Of a DNA stretch of 64,000 nucleotides, positions 52,671 through 60,363 are shown piece after piece. Source of the DNA: Synergistaceae bacterium. GTDB taxonomy: Bacteria; Synergistota; Synergistia; Synergistales; Aminobacteriaceae. Made by a program: the position numbers and the translations under genes. The DNA lies in NCBI GenBank assembly GCA_017439345.1, contig JAFSJJ010000020.1:1-64000 (forward strand), read 5' to 3'. How positions within the stretch are numbered: position 1 is the stretch's first letter; every line of letters starts with the position of its first letter. The notes beneath the pieces are model-generated. The model was not told the DNA's origin, searched no databases, and worked only from the letters and a program-made list of their open reading frames with translations.

Positions 52671-53333
52671 ATGAACGCTGGAAATAGAAAAGTATATACA
52701 ACTGTGAGCGATATTGCCCTGTGTCAAAAATGTCCTGCTCTGCTTGCGTATAAAATTCATATGGGCTTCAAGTCTGCGTTCAGAGTCGGAATCAAAGGCA
52801 GCGGAGATCCTTACGGGACGATCTTTCACAAGAATATAGCTCAAGTATTCTTTGAGGCAGCAGCTAACCCTAGAAATCATCTGCACGGTGAAATTATTCA
52901 TGCTGTGTCAGGCGGCTTCAGGTCTCTTGAGAATGTCATACGCGATAAAATATTTCTGCCGTTCATAGATGCTAACTCGCGGAATTTAACATCAGGGCAG
53001 ATAATCTCTATGGCTTCAGGAGTCAGAGTCTGGGTTCGTGCAATGTCGGAATTCTTCAGGGGAATACGTTCACTGACTCAGGAGGTCTTTATCAGGCCCG
53101 AATTAAGACTGCAGGGCGAATATACTTTCATGAATGCAGACAGCCTTGTTATAACAGGACGCTATGACGCATTATTATTCAATCCTGACAGGGGCGAGGC
53201 AAGATTATTCGAATTCAAAGGATATAATAAGAGCGATATAGTTGTGCCGTTGTCTCAAAGTCTAGTTTACTCATGGCTTATAGAACGCATGACAGGTATA
53301 ACGCCTTCAGTTGAGATAATATATTTAAGATGA
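52671..53333 (+). CDS. Cas4/RecB-like PD-(D/E)XK nuclease, truncated by a frameshift
   Basis: 220 residues. The Cas4-type order is seen: CQKCP (Cys18, Cys21) at the first Fe-S position, His53 in GTIFHKNIA, Asp166 in TGRYDALLF, Glu181 and Lys183 in EFKG, and the QxxxY motif (Gln196, Tyr200). The frame ends at VEIIYLR, where Cas4 proteins normally continue about 50 residues to a C-x2-C-x5-C Fe-S motif. That motif is present downstream in another frame, from 53329 on (DERSIEPDVF and further). Skipping one base near 53328 restores it. There is no cas1, cas2 or CRISPR array nearby. Confidence 0.75.
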   Translation: MNAGNRKVYTTVSDIALCQKCPALLAYKIHMGFKSAFRVGIKGSGDPYGTIFHKNIAQVFFEAAANPRNHLHGEIIHAVSGGFRSLENVIRDKIFLPFIDANSRNLTSGQIISMASGVRVWVRAMSEFFRGIRSLTQEVFIRPELRLQGEYTFMNADSLVITGRYDALLFNPDRGEARLFEFKGYNKSDIVVPLSQSLVYSWLIERMTGITPSVEIIYLR

Positions 53334-53352
53334 AAGGAGCATAGAACCAGAC

Positions 53353-54048
53353 GTGTTTAGTTCAAGTACAGTAAGTGATTTAATGAAGTCGGGACTCGAA
53401 AATTTATTTGAATCAGTCTTTAACGTTGTATCACTGAAAAATTTATCGTTCATGAAAAATATTAATACAGGCAAAAAATTATGTTCTGAGTGTATGTTTT
53501 CAGGACGGTGCAGAAGCGATATTGCTTCAAGATTTAATAACAGGCGGAAGGGAATATCGTTATTAAGCGTAATTATATTCACGGCATTTGCTTTCATGGT
53601 CATATCTCAGGTATTCTTTTACTCGGTGAATTCAAATGAGTCAGTAATCGAAGAGCGCGAAATCATGAGAGTCAGAATAATTCTCGGGGACATGATAAGG
53701 CAGGCCAAGAGTCACACAAGTTCAGCAGCTTCAATCTTAAAAGGCGAAATAAAATATAACGAGTTCAGAAAAGAGTCACCTAATAACTTTTATAAGCTGT
53801 CAGGAACGCCTTCAAATGTGAGTGTCGAGATTCATAATCTTAATTACACTTTTGACGACTCAGGCTTTAGCCACTCAGAATGGATGAAGCTCAAGCCGTA
53901 TGAACATATATTTGACCAGATTCCGGGAGCGTATTTAATCCGTGCATATTCACCGGTTACTAAGGACAGGAGTTTAATGATTCAAGCCGTAGTGAACAGT
54001 TCAGGGAATATATTAACTTGGCAAGAAGTCTGGTACACTAAAGAATGA
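53353..54048 (+). CDS. Nuclease Fe-S tail joined in frame to a pseudopilin
   Basis: 231 residues in two parts. Residues 1-60 are the displaced end of the Cas4-like nuclease with CSECMFSGRC (Cys44, 47, 53). From residue 64, RRKGISLLSVIIFTAFAFMV looks like a prepilin cleavage site (after Gly67) and the hydrophobic helix of a type IV pilin-like protein. A globular periplasmic domain follows. No stop separates the two parts. A pilin start could be the ATG at 53494, within the Cys motif, giving a short prepilin leader. The next gene overlaps by 4 bases. Confidence 0.65.
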   Translation: MFSSSTVSDLMKSGLENLFESVFNVVSLKNLSFMKNINTGKKLCSECMFSGRCRSDIASRFNNRRKGISLLSVIIFTAFAFMVISQVFFYSVNSNESVIEEREIMRVRIILGDMIRQAKSHTSSAASILKGEIKYNEFRKESPNNFYKLSGTPSNVSVEIHNLNYTFDDSGFSHSEWMKLKPYEHIFDQIPGAYLIRAYSPVTKDRSLMIQAVVNSSGNILTWQEVWYTKE

Positions 54049-55484
54049 ATTTATTTTTCAAGAGAGTCAGCGGCGGCGTTGAAGCAGGCTTATCGATTCA
54101 TAATAAATTTCTGCGCTACGTTGAACTCGATGAAATGCACGAAAGAATCCGTGAAGTTACTATTGATCTTCCAGAAGGCTGCGTCGTCAATAGTTCGATA
54201 AAAAATTTTTCGCTGCTGGAACAGTCTTTTGTCAAACTCAGAGAGACGATCAGAGATTTTCATGCTCCTGTAGTAATCGGTCTGCCTTCAGGTGATGTGA
54301 ATATAAAGCCTCTGCCGTTTCCTGATATGCCGATAGAAGATATAAAGAGTGTTATTTCTACGAACTTCGAGGAACATTTTACGCTTCCTGCGAATGACTC
54401 TGTATTTGATGCCGTAATAGTTTCGACTCCTCCGTCATCACAGCATAAAGTTAATAATATAACAGCTATTGCAGTTGCTGCACGAAGATCGCGGGTAGAT
54501 TTACTGCTTGAGACTGCACGAAAAGCCGGAATGACAATTAAAGCAATTGAACCGTCAAGTTTCTCGCTGTTAAGATCAATCACGGAAGACTCTGAAGGGT
54601 TATGCATTTTCGCTGACCCTAGATCTATAATCGCTACATGGCAGGGGCACGGAATATTGTTCAGGTCGGCTGATAACACAAACAGCTTTAACGCCATGAG
54701 AAGCACAATACAATTTGTAGAGAGTACATACAGGGGAGTCAGAGTAAGCAAAATAATTCTCGCTCAGGTAAATTTTCAGCTTACGTCAACTCCTGAAGTC
54801 CAAGTCGTAAATATTAAAGATATGTATTATTCTGCAGAAGGTCTTGCATTGCGTGAAAGTTCTGATTTAGTGTTAGATTTGCGTCCTGCTGATTATGTCG
54901 CCCTCGAGAAGAGAAGAAATTCATTGAATGCCAGCCGTATAGTTCTTGCGTCGTTGACTTCGGCTTTCCTGCTCTTATCGCTGGGAACTGTAATTTTTAC
55001 GTTCGTCAGGATGACATTGATTCAGAACGCCATAGAGATAAATCACCTGCTTGTCAATGAACTTGCATTGAAGCGCAATGACTTGATAAAAGATAATGCC
55101 CGCCTTCAGAAAATAAAAGCTCAGACTGAGAGAAATATAGATTTCCTGATTGATGACATGCCCGTACTTGAAGTATTGAACTCTATAGAAGTCAACGCAG
55201 GAACAGGCATAAAGATAGACGACACAAGTTTTGCACGTTCCGGCCAAGTCTTAACAGTGAGCATAAACGGTACAGCTTCAGATGAGAAATCACTAATTTC
55301 ACTGAGTGAAGGACTCAAAGCAACAGGAATGTTTCAAGATGTCATGATGCCCACGACTCAAAAGAATGCTGCTAATGAGTCTGACTCAAGTTCAAATGTA
55401 AATAACGTTAATAACGTAAAATTCAGCATAACTCTTACACTAAGGAGTGAAAATAACGATGACGCTAACAAGAATCAAAGCTAA
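54045..55484 (+). CDS. PilM-PilN fusion, type IV pilus/secretion assembly protein
   Basis: 479 residues. The first about 285 resemble the actin-like PilM/GspL cytoplasmic domain (VEAGLSIHNKFLRYVEL, VVIGLPSGDVNIKPLPFPDM, VAARRSRVDLLLETARKAGM). A membrane helix (IVLASLTSAFLLLSLGTVIF, about 305-324) and a PilN-like coiled coil and ferredoxin-like domain follow. PilM and PilN are normally separate proteins that bind each other at the inner membrane; here they are joined, as in GspL. It lies between two pseudopilin genes. No assembly ATPase or PilC gene is in the window. Confidence 0.75.
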   Translation: MNLFFKRVSGGVEAGLSIHNKFLRYVELDEMHERIREVTIDLPEGCVVNSSIKNFSLLEQSFVKLRETIRDFHAPVVIGLPSGDVNIKPLPFPDMPIEDIKSVISTNFEEHFTLPANDSVFDAVIVSTPPSSQHKVNNITAIAVAARRSRVDLLLETARKAGMTIKAIEPSSFSLLRSITEDSEGLCIFADPRSIIATWQGHGILFRSADNTNSFNAMRSTIQFVESTYRGVRVSKIILAQVNFQLTSTPEVQVVNIKDMYYSAEGLALRESSDLVLDLRPADYVALEKRRNSLNASRIVLASLTSAFLLLSLGTVIFTFVRMTLIQNAIEINHLLVNELALKRNDLIKDNARLQKIKAQTERNIDFLIDDMPVLEVLNSIEVNAGTGIKIDDTSFARSGQVLTVSINGTASDEKSLISLSEGLKATGMFQDVMMPTTQKNAANESDSSSNVNNVNNVKFSITLTLRSENNDDANKNQS

Positions 55485-55908
55485 AGGCTTCACTTTGACC
55501 GAGCTGATTATATGCATGGGAATAATGTTATTAGTTGTATATATCTCTATGGGTTCACACATAGGCGACCAGACAGCCAAACAGGAGGCCGAGAAGCTCG
55601 AGATATGGCTTGCACGAATCACCCAGCAGGCAATAAGAACAAGACGCGGCTTTGAACTTACTGCATCAGGTTCAGACGTAAAGATTACATGGAGCGATAA
55701 TCTGAAGACAGAAAGATTTGACGCGACTCCGGGCTGCACTTTCGCATATAGTAAAAATAAGATTATATACAATCCTTCAGACAACGGCGTTGGAACTACT
55801 AACGGACACTTTACAGTTACAGGCCAGGACAAGAGCAAATATTATATATACGTAAGCACTACAGGCAGGATAAGACTTTCAGATTCAGGCTCAGAGGCTG
55901 AAGACTAA
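55459..55908 (+). CDS. GspH/FimT-like pseudopilin
   Basis: 149 residues from the ATG at 55459. A GTG at 55447 overlaps the ribosome-binding site. A classic type III prepilin leader, MTLTRIKAKG followed by FTLTELIICMGIMLLVVYI, carries the conserved Glu5 after the cleavage Gly. The remainder is a beta-rich minor-pilin domain with an acidic tail. It overlaps the PilM-PilN gene by 26 bases and ends the operon. Confidence 0.85.
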   Translation: MTLTRIKAKGFTLTELIICMGIMLLVVYISMGSHIGDQTAKQEAEKLEIWLARITQQAIRTRRGFELTASGSDVKITWSDNLKTERFDATPGCTFAYSKNKIIYNPSDNGVGTTNGHFTVTGQDKSKYYIYVSTTGRIRLSDSGSEAED

Positions 55909-55949
55909 ATTAAATCAGGGCACATTCTGAGTAAAATTAAAGATAATAT

Positions 55950-55958
55950 TGCTATAAT
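55950..55958 (+). promoter_or_regulatory. Extended -10 promoter for mltG-ftsK
   Basis: TG-C-TATAAT, about 39 bases ahead of the mltG start; no clear -35. Confidence 0.45.
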
Positions 55959-55996
55959 AAAGCGAAATTTTTATTTTTTAACAGGATGTGCTCAAC

Positions 55997-57100
55997 TTGC
56001 AAAACAAATCACTACAGCCTAAAGCTAAAACTAGAACAAGAAAACGAAGCCGCAAAATATTCTTTGTCTTCATATTGCTATTTCTGCTCTTATGGTCAGC
56101 CATAGCCGCCGCAGCCATATCTTATTATTACAAAGCACCGTTGAACTTTTGGGAGGGTATTATACCGTTACCCGAAGGCAGCAAAATCAATGTCGTAATC
56201 GAGCAGGGAATGAATGCGAGTCAGGCAGCCCGAGCTTTCGAGATTCAGGGGGCATTAGAGAAAGGGACTCCTTCACAGTTAGCGCATTGGATGGTCAAAT
56301 TTGGGATCGACAAAAAGATTCGAGCAGGTCATTACAGCGTTGTGCCTTCTGATCCATGGAACTTGGCCAGACAGTTAAAGACTCTTAAGCCTGCGTTGTT
56401 GAAGCTCCAGATTTTGCCGGGACTTGATATATTCTCGTTGATGGACTCACTTGCGAGTCAGGATAATAAAATCACCCAGCAAAGTTTCACAGAAGCATTA
56501 TTGCGCGATGAGAATTACCCTCCCGAAATGGCTGAAATTATAAAGCTGTTAGTTGACGATGAATTCACCCGGGCTGCGTTCTTGCTGCCTGAGACTTATA
56601 TGTTGGTTGACAGGACTCCCGACGAAGCCGTTAATGCTGCTGCCTCTGCATGGTGGAAGCAATGGGGAGGCTTTATCAATGCTAACAAACTGACAGCTCA
56701 GGACTTGATAAATTCTGCAATTGCTGCCTCAATGATAGAACGTGAAGTCCTGCGCGATTCTGAATGCAAAATAGTATCAGGGGTAATCAAGAACAGACTC
56801 GCTAAGAAAATGCTGCTTCAGATTGATGCTACTGTGGTGTATGCATGGAGACTCGCAGGCCGGAAATTGACCCGAGTGCTGAATAAAGATTTAGAGATCG
56901 AGTCGCCCTATAACACTTACAAGAACGCAGGACTCCCGCCAAGACCTATTTGCGTTCCCGGTTCAGCAGCATGGGAAGGAGCTTTAAACCCCGAAGAGAA
57001 TGATTATTATTATTACGTAGCAAGAAAGAACGGTTATCATTATTTCTCGAAGACTTACAACGAACACTTGAGAAATATCAAGCTGGCACGTTCTGAATAA
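55997..57100 (+). CDS. mltG: Endolytic transglycosylase MltG (YceG family)
   Basis: About 367 residues. A basic N-terminus and one membrane helix (IFFVFILLFLLLWSAIAAAA) precede a LysM-like segment and the YceG domain. The catalytic Glu lies in AASMIEREV, followed by GVIKNRL, LQIDATVVYA, SPYNTYKNAGLPPRPI and YHYFSKTYNEH, all family hallmarks. It cleaves nascent glycan strands and sets chain termination. The TTG at 55997 is about 10 bases from AGGA and is preferred over a GTG at 55988. Confidence 0.9.
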   Translation: MQNKSLQPKAKTRTRKRSRKIFFVFILLFLLLWSAIAAAAISYYYKAPLNFWEGIIPLPEGSKINVVIEQGMNASQAARAFEIQGALEKGTPSQLAHWMVKFGIDKKIRAGHYSVVPSDPWNLARQLKTLKPALLKLQILPGLDIFSLMDSLASQDNKITQQSFTEALLRDENYPPEMAEIIKLLVDDEFTRAAFLLPETYMLVDRTPDEAVNAAASAWWKQWGGFINANKLTAQDLINSAIAASMIEREVLRDSECKIVSGVIKNRLAKKMLLQIDATVVYAWRLAGRKLTRVLNKDLEIESPYNTYKNAGLPPRPICVPGSAAWEGALNPEENDYYYYVARKNGYHYFSKTYNEHLRNIKLARSE

Positions 57101-57131
57101 ATAATAATTATTATGATAAGGAGTGAATTAT

Positions 57132-59300
57132 TTGGCTCGAAAGAATAAAAACAAAGGCAGCTGGGCAGAGTTAATCTTATTCGTGATGATAATATTCTGT
57201 TTCTTCTGCATTCTTTCACTGTTCGACAGTCCATTGACCGGAGACTCAGGGCGCGAATGGGGGAAATATCTTCGTTCGTCATGGGGAGGCGCGTTAATTG
57301 TCCCGTTGATGTTCGTGCTTTATCTGTGCATAGCAAAATTATTCAAGTTACGGGTTATCAGAATTCCGCGTCAGATTTTGGGAACTATACAGCTTTATGT
57401 TTCGTTTGCCTTCATGCTTGGCTTACTCAAAGAGACGGGCTGGGACTCGGAACGGACTCTATTTATACCAGGCAGCTTTGGTCATGGACTTGCAAAATTT
57501 TTCGTGTTGAACATAGGGACATTCTTGACGCTGATATTAGTAATATGTTCGTTTATTCTGACGGCGTATTTATTCGGCTCTAAGATATTGACTCTCTCTA
57601 TACCTCAGATTTCCATGAAGTCGTTAAAGTCTCTTAGATTCAAGAAGAGTTCAGGCTCATCATCTAGACGAAGACCGCGCAGAGAAATGGAATACGAAAA
57701 CGAGCGCAGTTACCCTGAAGGCAGACCCGAAAATATATTATTCCCGTTTGACATTCCTGAGCCTAAATTTAATGATGAATATTCAGACTCAGAATCAGAC
57801 TCAGACTCTGTGCAGTTCTCCCAGAGAATTCCCGATCCTGTATTCAAGCCAGAGCCTAAGCCTAAGCCCGAAGCTCAGCACTTAGACCCGTTCAAGAAGG
57901 CAATAAATCTTTTCGATGACTTGATTATTTCTCTTGAAGCCGGTGAAATGAATGCCCCCGGTAAAAGAAAGCATGTAAATAGAACAGTACGCAAGATCAG
58001 AAGGCCATTGCCTACGGTGAGTATTCCTGCTCCTGATCCTGTTGATGATGATAAAGCTAAAGCAAAAGTGAAAGCGTCATCGTCAAAGCCTGAGTCAAAG
58101 CGCGAGTCCAAGTCAGAGTCAAAATCACAGGGCGAACCTCCAGCATTTCCTCCGCCGATTGATATATTTGGCATCAAGCAGCCGTTCGAGACCGATAAAA
58201 ATATCATGAAAGACTCAGAGAAGCAGGGACGTGAAGTTATTGCAGCTCTTAAAAATTTTGGAGTCAGTGCTTCAATTGCGAATATTATCAACGGTCCGTC
58301 AGTCATTCAATATCAATTAGAGTTAGCACCGGGTACTAAAGTAAATAAACTTCTTGAACTGTCTGATGATTTGGCTATGTCTCTTGCAGTTATTGCAGTC
58401 AGGATAGAAGCTCCGATATTAGGGACTCACTATGCCGGCGTTGAAGTTCCTGCACCTGAGCGCAGAATAGTATCATTGAGAAATATTCTTGAGTCTCCAG
58501 AATATCAAGACAGCACAGACAGACTCCCTTTGGCTTTGGGAATGCAGTCAAACGGAAAAATTTTCGTTCAAGGACTTAACGAGATTCAGCACTTATTAAT
58601 AGCAGGTTCTTCCGGGAGCGGCAGGAGCGTGTTTATAAATTCGTGTATATTAAGCATGTGCTTCAAGAGGAGTCCTGATGAGTTAAAGTTAATCTTGATT
58701 GACACAAGGCACTCTGACTTTACGCTTTATGAATATCTGCCTCACTTAATAGCTGCTCCTGTCAATGACGTTAAGCACTCAATAAAGGCTCTGAACTGGG
58801 CGTTAAATGAAGTCGAGTCTCGCTGTTCAAAGTTCTTGAATGCCAAAGTCAAGAATCTCTCAGCGTACAACCGCAAACTTGCAAAAGAAAAAAGACTCCC
58901 TGAAATCGTAATTATTATTAATGAACTTGCGGATTTAATGTACTCTTCAGGAACAGAGACAGAAAATTTGATAATCAGGCTTGCTCAGAAGGCAGGACTT
59001 GCCGGGGTTCACATGATATTAGCGGCAAAGACTCCATCAAGCGAGATAATTACTAACCCTATAAGAGCGAATATACCTGCTAAAGTTGCGTTGACGTTGT
59101 CTTCAGCGAATGAGTCGATTAATATTCTTGATTCTGCTGGCTCAGAGAAGCTCACGGGCAAGGGCGATATGTTATTCAAGAGTTCGAGTCTGCCGTTACC
59201 CGTAAGAATTCAGGCACCGTTTATCAGTGAAGAGAAAGTTTCGGAGTTCGTTGACTATCTTGCAGGTAATTTGAATCCTCCGGACTTGATAAAGTTTTAG
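57132..59300 (+). CDS. FtsK/SpoIIIE-like protein with substituted ATPase motifs
   Basis: About 722 residues. Four N-terminal membrane helices, a Pro/Ser/Glu-rich linker with several Lys-Pro-Glu-Ser runs, then FtsK alpha and beta domains; the DNA-orienting gamma domain is absent. Key residues differ from functional translocases: Walker A reads AGSSGSGRSV (Arg for the catalytic Lys), Walker B reads VIIINELADLM (Asn for Asp), and the LATQRPS block is LAAKTPS. The family's IDPKRVE is IDTRHSD. It is therefore likely a non-hydrolysing or altered FtsK relative. The TTG start has AAGGAG 8 bases upstream. It follows mltG by 31 bases. Confidence 0.85.
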   Translation: MARKNKNKGSWAELILFVMIIFCFFCILSLFDSPLTGDSGREWGKYLRSSWGGALIVPLMFVLYLCIAKLFKLRVIRIPRQILGTIQLYVSFAFMLGLLKETGWDSERTLFIPGSFGHGLAKFFVLNIGTFLTLILVICSFILTAYLFGSKILTLSIPQISMKSLKSLRFKKSSGSSSRRRPRREMEYENERSYPEGRPENILFPFDIPEPKFNDEYSDSESDSDSVQFSQRIPDPVFKPEPKPKPEAQHLDPFKKAINLFDDLIISLEAGEMNAPGKRKHVNRTVRKIRRPLPTVSIPAPDPVDDDKAKAKVKASSSKPESKRESKSESKSQGEPPAFPPPIDIFGIKQPFETDKNIMKDSEKQGREVIAALKNFGVSASIANIINGPSVIQYQLELAPGTKVNKLLELSDDLAMSLAVIAVRIEAPILGTHYAGVEVPAPERRIVSLRNILESPEYQDSTDRLPLALGMQSNGKIFVQGLNEIQHLLIAGSSGSGRSVFINSCILSMCFKRSPDELKLILIDTRHSDFTLYEYLPHLIAAPVNDVKHSIKALNWALNEVESRCSKFLNAKVKNLSAYNRKLAKEKRLPEIVIIINELADLMYSSGTETENLIIRLAQKAGLAGVHMILAAKTPSSEIITNPIRANIPAKVALTLSSANESINILDSAGSEKLTGKGDMLFKSSSLPLPVRIQAPFISEEKVSEFVDYLAGNLNPPDLIKF

Positions 59301-59310
59301 CATATAAAGC

Positions 59311-59364
59311 CAGCAGGGAGAAGATTATCAAATTATCTTAATCCTTCCTGCTGAATTTATTTTA
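59311..59364. terminator. Bidirectional terminator between ftsK-like and licD-like genes
   Basis: CAGCAGG (59311-59317) pairs with CCTGCTG (59347-59353), with further inner pairing, followed by AATTTATTTTA. It lies between convergent genes. Confidence 0.75.
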
Positions 59365-60177
59365 CTTTTTTATATATACTGTCTTGAAGCTCCTGTTTAT
59401 TGGCGTCATGTAGTCGCTGCCGTAAATTATTTTAAGTAATTCATCATAACCTGCAGGACATGGCATGTTCATATCCTCGAAGGGCATATAAACAGTTTCT
59501 GAGAATATCGAAGCAGAAAATTTGCTGTGTTCCCATCCGTAAGTTGAAGCAAAGCTCACAATAGAAGTCTTATCCGGTGAATTGTTAGTGATTGTCTTAC
59601 GGTAGATTTTATTTATGAGCTTAGTTGAGAAAAGTTTCAAGACAGATAACTTCAACAGCCCTTCAATGCTCCTGCAGTGTCTGAATTTCTGACGTCTAGG
59701 GTAAACTATCTTAGTGTGAAGAAATTTGCAGCGATTATATTTCTTCTCTGTTTCCTTAATGTCCGTGAAGCAATAATCAAGAGGATAAATGTCAACCCAA
59801 AGCCCTGTGTGAAATTTATGTTCATTCCATCCTCCGCCTGCAATAGTGTTATTCATGCAGACTCTCGAAAGAAACGGCAGGAAAAAGAACTCATCAGTAT
59901 CAACGTTGTCGAGAAAAAATCTTGAATCAGGATAATCGTTAAATACTTTGCAGAAACGTTCATAATCTTCACGCAGCATGAATAAATCAGCGTCATCGTC
60001 CCATGGGATAAAACCGTGTTCTCTCACCGCACCGATCAATGTTCCAAAAGCAGCGAAGTATCTTATATTTGCTTTAGCACATACTTTGTCAATATGTTTT
60101 ATTATTTCAAGAAGTGCAGAGTGAGTCTCATCAACTGAAGCTCTTCTCATTGAAGACATATCGATCTCGTTTATCAT
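59362..60177 (-). CDS. LicD-family phosphotransferase
   Basis: 271 residues. The nucleotidyltransferase-like core shows FGTLIGAVREHGFIPWDDDADLFMLREDY (metal-binding Asp cluster, about 45-73) and GLWVDIYPLDYCF, both LicD hallmarks. Such enzymes attach phosphocholine or similar groups to surface glycans. It stands alone on the minus strand between the FtsK-like gene and murC. With the ATP-grasp and TylF-like genes it suggests decorated surface polysaccharide. Confidence 0.85.
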   Translation of the reverse strand: MINEIDMSSMRRASVDETHSALLEIIKHIDKVCAKANIRYFAAFGTLIGAVREHGFIPWDDDADLFMLREDYERFCKVFNDYPDSRFFLDNVDTDEFFFLPFLSRVCMNNTIAGGGWNEHKFHTGLWVDIYPLDYCFTDIKETEKKYNRCKFLHTKIVYPRRQKFRHCRSIEGLLKLSVLKLFSTKLINKIYRKTITNNSPDKTSIVSFASTYGWEHSKFSASIFSETVYMPFEDMNMPCPAGYDELLKIIYGSDYMTPINRSFKTVYIKK

Positions 60178-60363
60178 GCAGCAGAACCTCCATATGTTTC
60201 AGTATAAAGTAATGTAAGCATGTAAGTTTTTCTTCTTTCGTAATAATTTTTGAGCAATTATATAACAAAAACAAAAATGCCAAATTTTTTTTGCGAAGAC
60301 TAATAATATTAATAAAAGAATAAAGACTCATAAAATTTATTAGGAGTGAAAAATTTTTCTGCC

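Noticed and set aside
52671-53333. Cas4-like nuclease as part of a CRISPR-Cas system
   Set aside because: No cas1, cas2, effector gene or repeat-spacer array is present anywhere in the window.
53325-53340. Programmed ribosomal frameshift at the end of the Cas4-like gene
   Set aside because: The bases TTA-AGA-TGA do not offer good re-pairing for a +1 slip, and no stimulatory element is visible; mutation or assembly error is more likely.
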